A stretch of DNA of 64,000 nt from Oscillatoria sp. SIO1A7 (GCA_010672965.1 JAAHFN010000037.1:1-64000); one strand, 5' to 3'; shown: positions 7,987 through 16,962, numbered from the stretch's first letter. Notes: generated by a model not told the origin, from the letters alone. Translations and numbers: made by a program.

Positions 7987-8574
7987 GTGGCAAGTCACAA
8001 GATCCTGGTTATCGATGACAGTAAAGTCATCCAGCGGATGGTGCGAGATATGTTACCGCCAGGTAACTTTGATGTTCTCCAGGCCAAAGATGGGGAAGAA
8101 GGACTCAATCTAATCCGCGAAGCAAACCCAAACCTTATTATGTTGGACTTTCTCTTGCCGAAGGTGAGCGGTTGGGAGGTGTTTCAGGAGATTCAAAAAA
8201 TGTGCGACACTCAGGGCCGGATGATTCCTCTGGTCTTGATGTCCGGGCGCAAAGAGGAAGTCAGCGAGAAAATTTCCGAACCATTTGAGTTTTTTGAATT
8301 TATCGAAAAGCCCTTTGAGAAAAAATCCCTAATGGGGGCCATCAAACTGGCGATGGCTAAGGCAAAGAAATGGAAACCCTCTGGCGGCGCTGGGGCTGCT
8401 GCTGGGGCTGCTGCTGGGGCTGCTGCTGGGGCTGCTGCTGGGGCTGAAGGCGGCGCTAGCGCTGCTGAAATACAGGCCCTTAAGAAAAAAATTGCCGCCA
8501 TGCAAAGCGAAATTAATGCTTTGAAGAAACAGACTACTCAGATTATGTCTTTCATAAAACAAAAGTTAAAGTAG
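7987..8574 (+). CDS. Response regulator with Ala/Gly repeat linker and C-terminal coiled coil
   Basis: A 195-residue protein starting at GTG 7987, placed by the CAGAGGAG ribosome binding site 6 bases upstream. Residues 4-125 form a receiver domain with the acidic pair D10-D11, phospho-acceptor D54 (IMLDF) and the conserved lysine in EKPF. An alanine/glycine linker built from about five 12-bp repeats (GAAA units, DNA about 8390-8445) follows, then a lysine-rich coiled coil (IQALKKKIAAMQSEINALKK). There is no DNA-binding output, so it probably acts through protein-protein contact. The linker repeat number may vary between strains. Confidence 0.85.
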   Translation: MASHKILVIDDSKVIQRMVRDMLPPGNFDVLQAKDGEEGLNLIREANPNLIMLDFLLPKVSGWEVFQEIQKMCDTQGRMIPLVLMSGRKEEVSEKISEPFEFFEFIEKPFEKKSLMGAIKLAMAKAKKWKPSGGAGAAAGAAAGAAAGAAAGAEGGASAAEIQALKKKIAAMQSEINALKKQTTQIMSFIKQKLK

Positions 8575-9056
8575 TTTATAGCTCTCAGCGGTCAGCTCTC
8601 AGCGGTCAGCTCTCAGCGGTCAGCTCTCAGGAGTCAGCTCTCAGCAGTCGGCTATAAGCAGTTAGCTACTTATAGCTAACTGCTATTGTCTGGCTATAAG
8701 CGGTCAGATGTAAGCGATTCTCCTGCCCAGACGCGCTCGCGATCGCACCGTCAGCGGTTTAAGCGATCGGCCATAAGCGATTCTCCTGCAAAAACGCGCT
8801 CTTGTTTAACAATACCTTCGCCAAAATCAAAAATCCCTCGATATTGTAGGGAGAGGTTCGGCCACGAAACCCAACCAATACGCGATCGTTTCCCTTCGTT
8901 CAACCCAACAATAGCGGAAAATGGCGAGGGGTTGCCAAAGCTATATGCCAGGGTAGCTCGTGCGGTCAAGCTGACTGCTGACTGCTCGGAGCTGACTGCT
9001 TAAGAGTCCAATCCCATAATTTGCATAAGTCCCGCGACCCTAATTATTAATTGTTA
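8575..9056. repeat. CAGCGGTCAGCTCT tandem repeats and hairpin
   Basis: Degenerate CTCAGCGGTCAG units begin right after the receiver gene. AGCAGTTAGCTA at 8657-8668 forms a perfect 12-bp stem with TAGCTAACTGCT at 8673-8684 around a 4-nt loop. GCGATTCTCCTGC motifs with adjacent HIP1 sites occur near 8716 and 8778. A minus-strand open frame (8751-8969) is composed of these repeats and was not accepted. A family-A half end is near 9022. Confidence 0.75.
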
Positions 9057-10082
9057 ATGGTTTTAGATTCGCCTTTTGGGGCTCGGCTCCATTCATCAGC
9101 CAATCGCTGCTTCGAGCTTTTGCAGGATTTTTCCAAAGCAAAGGTGCTGGTGGTGGGTGACTTAACTTTGGATGAATTTCTCACAGGTCAGGTAGAGCGC
9201 CTTTCCCGAGAAGCGCCCGTGCTAATTATTCGCCACGAAACTACCAAGCAAGTGCCCGGTGGTGGTGCCAATACTATATATAACCTGGCTAAGCTGGGGG
9301 CGCGGGTCAAGGTGGCCGGCTTCACTGGCAAGGACGACCAAGGTAAAGCTTTAGTTGGCATTTTTGAAGAAGCTGGCGTAGATACTGCTGGCATATTAAT
9401 TGACCCGGAGCGGCCGACAGTAACTAAAACCCGGATTTCTGCCCATGCACGTCAGTCGGTTACTCAGCAAGTTGTCCGGGTCGATCGCAAGTCTGACGAG
9501 TTACCTTCAGAGACTTTGCGATCGCAACTAGCAGAATATATTCGGCAACAGCTCCCTACAGTGGATTTAGTAGTTTGCTCCGACTATGGAGATGGAACCC
9601 TAACAAGGCCGGTTATTGAAGCGGCTTTGGAACACGATCTGACAATTGTAGATGCTCAGAAAGATTTGCAGCGCTATAGTGGGGCGACTCTATTTACGCC
9701 GAATCTCCCAGAGGCCGAGCTGGCAGCGGGCTACAAGATTGCTAATGCTCAAAGCCTCAGCAGAGCCGGACGCGATCTTCTAGAACTTACCCAGGCAGAA
9801 TATATTCTAGTTACTCGGGGCGAGGAGGGGATGAGCTTGTTCGATCGCTCTGGCAAGGAAGATTCTATTCCCGCCTTTAACAAAACCGACGTTTTTGATG
9901 TCACCGGCGCTGGGGATACAGTGGTGGCAGCGATCGCTCTTGCCTTGTGCGCTGGCGGGTCATTTTGGGAAGCTGCTGTCTTGGGCAATTTGGCTGCTAG
10001 TATTGTAGTCCGTCAATTTGGAACCTCGACGACAAACCCAGAGGAAATGAAAGAAGCCCTAAATGCGTTTCTTAATGATTAG
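9057..10082 (+). CDS. hldA: PfkB-family kinase, heptose-7-phosphate kinase (HldE N-domain) type
   Basis: A 341-residue ribokinase/PfkB-fold kinase corresponding to the kinase half of HldE, which phosphorylates D-glycero-D-manno-heptose 7-phosphate for LPS-core and S-layer heptose synthesis. The diagnostic N-terminal pattern VVGDLTLDEFLTGQVERLSR, the PGGGANTIYNLAKLGA substrate loop and the DVTGAGDTVVAAIALA anion-hole motif with its catalytic Asp are intact. The adenylyltransferase half is absent, so a separate gene would be needed. The ATG at 9057 is preferred over a TTG six bases earlier; neither has a clear ribosome binding site. The substrate is inferred from family similarity. Confidence 0.85.
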   Translation: MVLDSPFGARLHSSANRCFELLQDFSKAKVLVVGDLTLDEFLTGQVERLSREAPVLIIRHETTKQVPGGGANTIYNLAKLGARVKVAGFTGKDDQGKALVGIFEEAGVDTAGILIDPERPTVTKTRISAHARQSVTQQVVRVDRKSDELPSETLRSQLAEYIRQQLPTVDLVVCSDYGDGTLTRPVIEAALEHDLTIVDAQKDLQRYSGATLFTPNLPEAELAAGYKIANAQSLSRAGRDLLELTQAEYILVTRGEEGMSLFDRSGKEDSIPAFNKTDVFDVTGAGDTVVAAIALALCAGGSFWEAAVLGNLAASIVVRQFGTSTTNPEEMKEALNAFLND

Positions 10083-10226
10083 GGAATTGGGAAGAGCGGA
10101 ATTGGGCATTGGGCATTGGGCATCGGGCATTGGCTCGGGGCGATTCTCCTGTGGAGACGCGATCGCTGTCTTGATTGCCCCAGACAAGGGTAGGGACTAT
10201 TCGTTATTGAAAAATTATATGTATCG

Positions 10227-10314
10227 GGACTTACGCATAGACTCCAAATGTAGGGTGTGCATCGCGCACCAAAGGCTATCTATAGAGTTAGAGCTGATGA
10301 GAAAGCGTAAGTCC
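10227..10314. mobile_element. MITE-like element, family A
   Basis: Bounded by GGACTTACGCA (10227-10237) and GCGTAAGTCC (10305-10314). The interior shares TGTAGGGTGTGC and GATGAGAAAGCG with the copy at 17356-17442. It is non-coding. Confidence 0.65.
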
Positions 10315-10337
10315 TATGTAAGTAAGGTAAGTAAGAG

Positions 10338-10418
10338 ACCCACCCCTAACCCCTCCCAGGAGGGGAATTGGGTCTAGTTCCGGTCTAGTTCCCCTCCTGG
10401 GAGGGGTTAGGGGTGGGT
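10338..10418. repeat. 30-bp perfect palindrome, CCACCCCTAACCCC family
   Basis: The 30 bases from 10338 to 10367 (starting ACCCACCCCTAACCCC) are the exact reverse complement of 10389-10418, separated by a 21-nt spacer. It could act as a bidirectional terminator for the convergent flanking genes or be a mobile palindrome. Fragments with similar composition occur near 13865. Confidence 0.8.
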
Positions 10419-10531
10419 TGAAGGCTGAAGGCCAGTATAAATTTCTCGCTAAACTAATAATCCCTGCCAAGACAGCCTCTTCCTATGCCCGATGCCCAAT
10501 GCCCAATGCCCAATGCCCTACACCCTAATTT

Positions 10532-12208
10532 TTAGCCTTGAGGCTTAATGGCAATTTCTCCTTGGCTGTCTATTATAAGAGGTGTTTGCGGAAAATCGCT
10601 CTTGGTCAGATTCCCGATAAAATCTACAGAGCCATACTGGGTATCTATTCGGGGAATGCCCTTGCGATCTAGGCGAACGGGAATAATCTGGCCGCTAACA
10701 AAGTTTCCTTCCAAATCTAGTTCTACTTCTAATATTAAAGAGTAACTGAGCTGACCTGCTGTAGATAGACTGCGATAGCCGATAAAATTACCCAGAGAAT
10801 AGGCAATTAGTTTTCCCTTATAAAGTTCCAAAGCTCTGGTAATATGGGGTCCGTGTCCTAAAATCAGATCCGCACCAGCATCGATCGCAAAGCGAGCAAA
10901 GCGAACCACATTGCCCCGGTTTTCTCCGTAAAACATTTCCGTTCGATTCCTGACATGCTTGGCTGCAACTCCCTCTGCCCCAGCTTGCATAGATACCACC
11001 ACAATCTCGGCCTTTTGTTTGGCTTCTGCGATTAAGCGCTGGGCATTTTCTAAGTCATGTACGGAATTGTGATAATGATAAGTGCTGAAGCCAATCCAGG
11101 CAACTGGTACGTTTTTGACCGTTAGATAAATAATCTCATTCTTTTGGCCTATCGTTTTTAGGCCAGCTTTTTCCAAATGCGCTATGGTATCTTTGAGGCC
11201 GACCGAACCAAAGTCAGAAGAATGGTTGTTGGCGATGTTCATAACGTCAAACCCTATTTTTTTGAAAACCTGCGCGTAGCTAGGTGGAGCGCGGAAAGCG
11301 AAAACTAGGGGACGGCTGATATCTTTAGCGCTGTAGGGATGCAGGGTTAAGGGACATTCCAGATTGCCAAACAAAAGATCGGCTCCTTGGAGGTAAGGTT
11401 CGACTGATTCAAAAAGCAAGTCTGGCTTGGCAGGGAGTTTGTTGCTAGGAAAATTAGTTCCCGGAACAATATCGCCAACTGCTTTAATTGCGATCGATGC
11501 TGGCGGCAGAGATGCCTCAATGGTATCTGATATATTCTCGAATATAGCGACTAAATTAGCGGAAGGGAAGGGCTGGAGAAGAATCGGTTCTATTTTTGAG
11601 TCTGGCGATAGGGATTCAAAGAGTAAATTAAATCGACCTTTGGCTTGATTGTTAGATTGATTCTTGGCTTCATTTGTCTCGCTCGCGCTTGGCGTTTCAT
11701 TATTTGCTTTCGTTTTTGTGGTTTCGGGTTCGAGCGACATGGTTTCTGGGTTGCTTGAGAAAATGGCAGCGTTACTATGCCATTCCCGATCGCCAATCCA
11801 ATTCCAACTAGCACCAATTAAAAAACTGCTACAGCCAACCAAACAGAACAAAAAGTTGACAGTTTGTTTTACTTTGCTTCTTTGAATATCGCTAGCTTTG
11901 GGTCGCGCTAGCTCAAAAGCCTCAACCCAAGCAGCACGCTTTCTACCGAGCTGTCGCCCATAGACTTTGACGGTTTGGAGCGATGATTCCAGCCGCAAGC
12001 GAGGCAGAGTATATTTAAGGTAAGAAACCCATTTTTTGCGAGGGGGAATGCTCGCAGATTCCAGTACAACGTATATAGCGCTATCCTTGCTGCCTACTTT
12101 TACTGCTATATCTTGAGTTTGCAATACCGTCCGCAGAAGCTCGGCGATCGCTTTTACATTTTTTTGCTTCCTTTGCTTGCTGCGATCGTCTCGATTCAGT
12201 TTATCCAC
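10532..12208 (-). CDS. CapA-family (metallophosphatase-fold) membrane-anchored protein
   Basis: A 558-residue protein with an N-terminal cytoplasmic region of about 115 residues, one membrane segment (VNFLFCLVGCSSFLIGASW), a Ser/Asn-rich linker and a CapA domain over roughly residues 240-500. The domain shows GDIVPGTNF, ADLLFGNLECPLT, ANNHSSDFG and GHGPHITRALELYKGKLIAY with following SLGNFIGY, the metal-binding pattern of the poly-gamma-glutamate synthesis/capsule family. The GTG at 12208 is chosen because GGGAGG lies 7 bases upstream; the longer frame would add repeat-encoded residues. The role in exopolymer handling is inferred. Its neighbour rfbB makes deoxysugar precursors, which fits a cell-envelope setting. 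Confidence 0.85.
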   Translation of the reverse strand: MDKLNRDDRSKQRKQKNVKAIAELLRTVLQTQDIAVKVGSKDSAIYVVLESASIPPRKKWVSYLKYTLPRLRLESSLQTVKVYGRQLGRKRAAWVEAFELARPKASDIQRSKVKQTVNFLFCLVGCSSFLIGASWNWIGDREWHSNAAIFSSNPETMSLEPETTKTKANNETPSASETNEAKNQSNNQAKGRFNLLFESLSPDSKIEPILLQPFPSANLVAIFENISDTIEASLPPASIAIKAVGDIVPGTNFPSNKLPAKPDLLFESVEPYLQGADLLFGNLECPLTLHPYSAKDISRPLVFAFRAPPSYAQVFKKIGFDVMNIANNHSSDFGSVGLKDTIAHLEKAGLKTIGQKNEIIYLTVKNVPVAWIGFSTYHYHNSVHDLENAQRLIAEAKQKAEIVVVSMQAGAEGVAAKHVRNRTEMFYGENRGNVVRFARFAIDAGADLILGHGPHITRALELYKGKLIAYSLGNFIGYRSLSTAGQLSYSLILEVELDLEGNFVSGQIIPVRLDRKGIPRIDTQYGSVDFIGNLTKSDFPQTPLIIDSQGEIAIKPQG

Positions 12209-12634
12209 AATTTTTTCCTCCCATAGATGCACAGAGATTTTGGGAATTGGGCATTGGGCATTGGGCATTGGGACCGAGGGAAAAGTCAAAAGTCAAAAGT
12301 CAAAAGTCATGCATTGAAGAAACACTCCCTCCGTTCGCCCGATCGCGCCTTGTGGTCTGTCAGTCTTGATTTTGTGAGTCAACATTTCCTGAAACAACCT
12401 TTTGGTAAGCTATTTAGGATTAAGCCACACACAATTTTAAGCTTGAAGCTCCACTAGCGTCACTGTTCGCTTTTGACTTTTGACTTTTGACTTTTGACTT
12501 TATCACTCCCCGGTCCCCTTGTCCCCCCAGTCCCCTTGTCCCCTTGTCCCAATTTATCCCGGATTGCGGCCTAGCGGGATTTTTGTCAAAATCTGTTTTG
12601 TATCTGTCTGCTATTGCTGAAGGAAATTGCCTGC
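12209..12634. repeat. Divergent gap with facing AAAAGTC / GACTTTT tandem arrays
   Basis: Shared upstream region of the CapA gene and rfbB. GGGCATT heptamers (about 12245-12270) are followed by AAAAGTC repeats (about 12283-12308); the complementary TTTTGAC array lies at about 12471-12500, so the two arrays could pair around 160 bp of non-repetitive sequence. CCCCTTGTCCCC repeats follow (12507-12550). No gene is supported. Confidence 0.7.
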
Positions 12635-13789
12635 ATGACATCAAGCTGGAGTTTGGAGGAAAAGCGAGCCTTTGTAGGAGGAGCTTCGCTTGCGCCTCGT
12701 CGGTTATTGGTGACCGGGGGTGCCGGGTTTATTGGCTCGAATTTTGTCCATTATTGGTGCAGTCGCTATCCGGGCGATCGCCTGGTGGTACTCGATGCCT
12801 TGACTTATGCCGGGAATCGGCAAAATCTGGCGCTAGTCGATAGTCGAGAAAATTTTCGCTTTGTAGAGGGGAATATCTGCGATCGCCAGAAAATTGATAT
12901 TCTGCTCCAACAAGAAGCGATCGATACCATAGTCCACTTCGCTGCCGAGTCCCATGTAGATCGTTCCATAATCGGTCCCGATGCTTTCATTCAAACCAAT
13001 GTTGTCGGCACCTTCACTCTTTTAGAAGCATTTCGCCAGCATTGGAACGGTTTTTTAAAAGACCAAACCAATTCTTCAGACCAAATCGGGTCAAAGCAAA
13101 CCGGGGTTTTTCTACATGTTTCTACCGATGAAGTATATGGCAGTCTCGGCCCGGACGATCCTCCCTTTACCGAAACTACGCCATACGCGCCGAATAGTCC
13201 CTATTCTGCCTCTAAAGCAGGTAGCGACCATCTCGCTCGCGCTTACTACCATACTTATGGCCTTCCCACTATTATCACTAATTGCTCTAACAATTACGGT
13301 TCTTATCATTTCCCAGAAAAACTCATTCCTCTAATGTGTATTAATATTTTGCTGGGGAAACCGCTGCCAGTGTATGGAGACGGACAAAATATTCGCGATT
13401 GGCTCTATGTTGGCGATCATTGCCGCGCCCTAGATGCCGCGATCGCCCTAGGCAAACCGGGGGAGACTTATAATATTGGCGGCAATAATGAGGTGAAAAA
13501 TATCGAACTGGTACGTTTGTTATGTCGGCTTATGGACGAGTTGGCTCCTAACTTGCCAGTGCGTCCTTGCGAGCAATTGATTCAATTTGTTAAAGACCGT
13601 CCCGGCCACGATCGCCGCTATGCCATTGACGCAACCAAAATTAAAACTGAGTTGGGCTGGACTCCTTCGGTAACTGTTGAAGAAGGTTTGCGCCAGACTG
13701 TGCTTTGGTATTTGAACAACCAAGATTGGTGGCAGCCACTATTGTCAGAAGAGTATCGAGCTTACTATCGACAGGTTTACCAAGTTTAA
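12635..13789 (+). CDS. rfbB: dTDP-glucose 4,6-dehydratase RfbB
   Basis: A 384-residue short-chain dehydrogenase/reductase-fold enzyme converting dTDP-glucose to dTDP-4-keto-6-deoxyglucose, the entry to rhamnose and other deoxysugars of surface polysaccharides. The Rossmann motif [23 protein letters not shown], the catalytic [10 protein letters not shown] (Thr-Asp-Glu) and [10 protein letters not shown] (Tyr/Lys) are all intact, as is [17 protein letters not shown]. The ATG at 12635 follows GAAGGA with a spacing of about 10; it leaves an N-terminal extension of about 28 residues before the Rossmann strand, longer than usual, so a later start is possible. No rfbA, rfbC or rfbD gene is adjacent. 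Confidence 0.95.
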   Translation: MTSSWSLEEKRAFVGGASLAPRRLLVTGGAGFIGSNFVHYWCSRYPGDRLVVLDALTYAGNRQNLALVDSRENFRFVEGNICDRQKIDILLQQEAIDTIVHFAAESHVDRSIIGPDAFIQTNVVGTFTLLEAFRQHWNGFLKDQTNSSDQIGSKQTGVFLHVSTDEVYGSLGPDDPPFTETTPYAPNSPYSASKAGSDHLARAYYHTYGLPTIITNCSNNYGSYHFPEKLIPLMCINILLGKPLPVYGDGQNIRDWLYVGDHCRALDAAIALGKPGETYNIGGNNEVKNIELVRLLCRLMDELAPNLPVRPCEQLIQFVKDRPGHDRRYAIDATKIKTELGWTPSVTVEEGLRQTVLWYLNNQDWWQPLLSEEYRAYYRQVYQV

Positions 13790-13935
13790 AATAGCCAGGA
13801 ATATAGACAATAAGGTTATTTCTGAGAATGAAGATACCTAATGCCAACATTACTTTCGATCCCCCTCCCAACCCACCCCTAGCCTAGGGGCGTTTCGCTC
13901 AACTGTAGTGGATTGGCAAATCTTTGCCGAAATGC

Positions 13936-13964
13936 AAAAAAACCCGACTCCTTGGGGAGCCGGG
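13936..13964 (-). terminator. Rho-independent terminator of the small winged-helix-like gene
   Basis: On the minus strand CCCGGCTCC pairs with GGAGTCGGG (one mismatch) around a CCAA loop and is followed by seven T residues (A-run 13936-13942 on the plus strand). It is 35 bp beyond the stop of the 13999-14226 gene and is a classical intrinsic terminator. Confidence 0.75.
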
Positions 13965-13998
13965 GACCAAATTTATAATTTCTGCACCGCTTAGGAAA

Positions 13999-14226
13999 TT
14001 AGCGGACGCGGATGAGGTCTAGTTCCAGCAATCCTTGCAGGGCCTCATGGCACTGCTCTGGAGTCAACTTACATTCGCGCAGGAGATTGCTATAGTGGCG
14101 ATCGCTGGTATAGAATACTAACCAACCCAACACTAAGATTTCATGGAGGGTTAGAGCCCGACGGTTTTCGTCGTTGGCTTGAGTGTTGATGATGAGGTCA
14201 TTTAGGACCCAGGTGAATTCGTTCAT
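13999..14226 (-). CDS. Small protein, winged-helix-like, unknown function
   Basis: A 75-residue protein beginning MNEFTWVLNDLII at 14226, chosen because AAGGAT lies just upstream; a longer frame to 14265 lacks a ribosome binding site. The order LTLHEILVLGWLVFYTSD, NLLRECKLTPEQCHEALQ and GLLELDLIRVR resembles the helix / helix-turn-helix / wing start of MarR-like winged-helix domains, so it may be a very small DNA-binding or adaptor protein; this is a pattern impression only. A good intrinsic terminator follows. A plus-strand terminator structure sits in its leader (14257-14280). Confidence 0.7.
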   Translation of the reverse strand: MNEFTWVLNDLIINTQANDENRRALTLHEILVLGWLVFYTSDRHYSNLLRECKLTPEQCHEALQGLLELDLIRVR

Positions 14227-14256
14227 CTTTTTATCCTTATAAGTTTGACTATCTGG

Positions 14257-14280
14257 GGGGCTCAAAGCCCCTTTTTTTTT
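14257..14280 (+). terminator. Intrinsic terminator on the plus strand
   Basis: GGGGCT pairs with AGCCCC around a CAA loop and is followed by nine T residues. It would stop plus-strand transcripts that read through rfbB and run antisense across the small gene at 13999-14226. On the minus strand it lies in that gene's leader. Confidence 0.6.
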
Positions 14281-14795
14281 GCTGACAACTTTAGTATAGC
14301 ATTATTTTTTAGCTTGTCAACCCTTTTTGAATATTTTTTTGTGATTTTTTTAAAAAAGTTTCAGTAATTATGGCCTCAATCGGGGCGATCGTAGATCGCC
14401 TCGAATCAATTCCAGTATTTGTAGGGGCAATCCGAGTGGCGGAGATCGTGCCCGGAGGGCGGTAGGCGGCATGTGTTTCTGGGGCGAAGCATTCCAATAC
14501 AATAATTTTCTTGAATAAAAAACCTGTCTCGGGAATGCTATCGCCCCTACAGTCTCTCGATACCTCTGCTGAATGCCAAATCTAAAAAACATACCCTTGA
14601 AAAGATTGCCCCTAAGGGATTTGTGGGTAATTAACCAGATTTGATATAGCGTTTCTCAAATAAGTGTAATGAACAAAAATGTAGGGGCGACAGCATCCCC
14701 ACAACTATCTCGGCTGTATAACGGTAACTTCCGTCCTGGGATGCTTCGCCCCAGACCAGTTATGCTATCCCTACAGGTGAAAAGAGCAAACCCCT
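14281..14795. other. Gap with two copies of composite repeat B
   Basis: After an AT-rich stretch (14282-14360, probably the minus-strand promoter area) lie an inverted copy of composite repeat B (about 14440-14606) and a shorter direct copy (14681-14755), with a family-C end AGATTTGATATA near 14638. No gene is supported. Confidence 0.65.
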
Positions 14796-15758
14796 ATGAA
14801 ACTGCCTAAATTTAAATCCTTCTTATTGCTATTTTTGAGCTTATGTTCTCCCTTGCTTTTGCAAGGTTGCAACAATGGCCAACAAGATAAATCTCAAGAA
14901 GAACTAAATCGCCTTTCAGAGGCAGAGCCTGCTACAGAGACTGCCGCGCCGACTGCTGCCCGGTCGGCGCGGCAGCTCGCCGAAAGCTATCTGAGCAAGA
15001 CTCCCGCTAGCCCTGCCGGAGCTAACTTGACTCTGGAACAAGGCAAGCAAATCCAAAAGCAGTTCGTGAGAGAACTGAGCAAAACTCTCGGGCCGAGAGT
15101 AGGCTATAAAGCCGGACTGACGAACGCTGCAGCAAGAGAGCGCTTTCAAGTAGCGGAGCCGTTGCGGGGAGTGTTGCTAGAAAAAATGCTGCTCCCGAAT
15201 GGAGCGAATGGAGCAGTTGTACCGGCGAACTTTGGCATTAGAGCGATCGCCGAAGGAGATTTGATAGTACGGGTGGGCAGGGACGCGATTAACCAGGCCG
15301 AAACTCCCCAAGAAGTCTTGGCCTCCCTCGATGCGGCGATTCCATTTATAGAACTAGCAGATTTGGTCTATAGCGAAAAAGTGAAACTAGATGCCAGTGC
15401 GATCGCAGCCATCAACGTCGGCGCTCGTTCTGGTATCTTAGGCAATCCCATTCCCCTAGCTGCAACCGAAGAATGGGAAAAGCGCCTCGCCAATTTGCAG
15501 TTGGAACTTTTGGACGAAAGCGGAACTGTTTTAGCTGCGGGCAAGGGCAGCGACCTACTCGGTCATCCTTTGAATGTAGTTCTCTGGCTCAAAGATTCCT
15601 TAGCTGCAGAAGGCAAACAATTAAAAAAAGGCGACCTGCTCTCTCTCGGGACGATCGCCAAACCAATACCCGTCCGGGCAAATACGAAAAAAATCCGAGC
15701 CCGATATATTGGCTTAGATCCTGCAGGCTCGGTAGAAATAGAAGTTAATTTTGAGTAA
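14796..15758 (+). CDS. Lipoprotein with 2-keto-4-pentenoate hydratase (MhpD) fold
   Basis: A 320-residue protein with an n-region MKLPKFKS, a hydrophobic stretch and a lipobox ending LLLQGC, so it should be lipidated at Cys 25 and exported. After a Gln/Glu/Ala-rich linker, residues from about 75 onward match the MhpD/fumarylacetoacetase-like fold: GPRVGYKAGLTNAAARERF, then PFIELADLVYS and NVGARSGILGNPIPL, and the C-terminal KKGDLLSLGTIAKPIPV. In cytosolic relatives these regions bind a divalent metal and keto-acid substrates. An exported lipid-anchored version is unusual; whether it is catalytic or a binding protein is open. No strong ribosome binding site; repeat DNA flanks it. Confidence 0.82.
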   Translation: MKLPKFKSFLLLFLSLCSPLLLQGCNNGQQDKSQEELNRLSEAEPATETAAPTAARSARQLAESYLSKTPASPAGANLTLEQGKQIQKQFVRELSKTLGPRVGYKAGLTNAAARERFQVAEPLRGVLLEKMLLPNGANGAVVPANFGIRAIAEGDLIVRVGRDAINQAETPQEVLASLDAAIPFIELADLVYSEKVKLDASAIAAINVGARSGILGNPIPLAATEEWEKRLANLQLELLDESGTVLAAGKGSDLLGHPLNVVLWLKDSLAAEGKQLKKGDLLSLGTIAKPIPVRANTKKIRARYIGLDPAGSVEIEVNFE

Positions 15759-15960
15759 ATTGCGGTGTAGGGCATTGGGCATTGGGCATGTTCGCATTGG
15801 GCATCGGTGGGCTACATGGGTTTCTGGGGCCCGCGCATTCCAATACAATATTTTTGCTCTATTTGCAAAAGCTGTCTCGGGAATGCTGTCGCCCCTACCC
15901 CTCCCAAGAGGGTCACGCCCAATGCCCAATGCGAACATGCCCAATGCCCAAGTTTTGTGA
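15759..15960. repeat. CCCAATG heptamers and composite repeat B copy
   Basis: A short GGGCATT run, an inverted copy of composite repeat B (about 15809-15902), then AATGCCC/GCGAACATG units up to the stop of the minus-strand gene. It is non-coding. Confidence 0.8.
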
Positions 15961-16536
15961 CTAATTCGAGACTTCTGCCATCTCAATAGTGCGGTTTTCC
16001 ATATCTTTGACCAAAAAATTAAACGGTTTTTCGCGGCGAACTTTATATTTAACTCCTGACATCTGTACCCGTAGCAACAGTTGTTCCAGACAATCGCGAT
16101 CGAAGCCAACATGGCGCTGGCGATTCTTGTTTCCCAAGCTGGCACCAGAGATAACATGCAATTGGGTATTTTTCTGAAGCTGATACCACAATCCTGCATT
16201 TCCTTTGAAACCTGGCTCGGTGCCGATGGTAGCCGCTGACATATAAATAGGATCTATCGCCGTAGCCCCGAGAGTTTGCTCGTAATTGTAGTAGTAATGC
16301 AGGGGAACTTCAGCCGCTGGCAGTTCTAGGATGCCTTCATAAAACTGTTTGGCGATTTCTAAATCCGAGACCATAATGGTATAAACTTTCGGAGCGCTGG
16401 TGAGGAACATCCACATGGCTACAGCATAAGCAGCTAAGAGCATCACCATGATTCCCTGGGTGGAAAGCAGGCTATCCAGGGGTAGAGACGCTAAAAGAGA
16501 ACTTAGGGTAAAAGTATAACTAAAAGTTAAAGGCAT
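15961..16536 (-). CDS. Membrane-anchored glyoxalase/VOC-fold protein
   Basis: A 191-residue protein with an N-terminal hydrophobic region (MPLTFSYTFTLSSLLASLPL plus MVMLLAAYAVAMWMF) followed by a vicinal-oxygen-chelate domain starting KVYTIMVSDLEIAKQFYEGI, the usual opening beta-alpha unit of glyoxalase-like folds. The second half contains RHVGFDRDCLEQLLLRVQMS and ends KPFNFLVKDMENRTIEMAEV. Metal ligands of true glyoxalase I are not all apparent, so enzymatic activity is uncertain. It appears monocistronic between repeat-filled gaps. Confidence 0.75.
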   Translation of the reverse strand: MPLTFSYTFTLSSLLASLPLDSLLSTQGIMVMLLAAYAVAMWMFLTSAPKVYTIMVSDLEIAKQFYEGILELPAAEVPLHYYYNYEQTLGATAIDPIYMSAATIGTEPGFKGNAGLWYQLQKNTQLHVISGASLGNKNRQRHVGFDRDCLEQLLLRVQMSGVKYKVRREKPFNFLVKDMENRTIEMAEVSN

Positions 16537-16576
16537 ATTTCTCAGTATTAGAAAAGCAAAGGGAGACTTCTTGCTC

Positions 16577-16763
16577 AGGACTTACATATATAGCTGTCAT
16601 TTGTCAGCAGTAGGGGCATACGGCCGTTTCGCAAGGCGACATGAAACGCACCTACAAATCGGCAATGCTGGTGCTAAAAGCTGACTGCTGACAGCTAACT
16701 GCTTACTGCTATAGCACCAAAAGCTACATATAGCTTTCGAGCCGATAAGAAGGCATAAGTCCT
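16577..16763. mobile_element. MITE-like element, family A, with nested repeats
   Basis: The ends AGGACTTAC and ATAAGTCCT match family A, but the interior is about 90 bp longer than in other copies and contains AGCTGACTGCTGACAGCTAA-type units, suggesting that a second repeat expanded or inserted inside it. Confidence 0.55.
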
Positions 16764-16962
16764 ATAGGTATGGTAGTAGCATCCCCCAGGCATTGAACCC
16801 AGGGCGGCAGGCGCGTGCTTTCAATATTAACAAGACTCTATTGGGCATTGGGCATCGGGCATTGCGCATTGGGTAGGGCTTCATAGCTTAGGGGTATCAT
16901 AATTCTGGAGCCGCCATCGGTCTGGGGACATAGGTAGCGTCTGAGCGTAAGTCTTGTACTAG

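Larger units (their letters stand above)
10083..10531. other. Repeat-filled convergent gap
   Basis: Between two convergent genes lie GGGCATT heptamers (about 10100-10135), a family-A MITE-like element (10227-10314), a large palindrome (10338-10418) and more CCCAATG heptamers (about 10490-10520). No gene is supported. Confidence 0.7.

Noticed and set aside
8751-8969. Minus-strand 72-codon open frame
   Set aside because: It runs through GCGATTCTCCTGC and GTTGGGTTTCG-type repeat units found elsewhere in the gaps, so its sequence reflects repeats.
16785-16850. Possible tRNA remnant (minus strand, TGGGTTCAATGCC resembling a T-arm)
   Set aside because: The T-loop does not fit the TTCRANY pattern and no acceptor or anticodon stem could be drawn.
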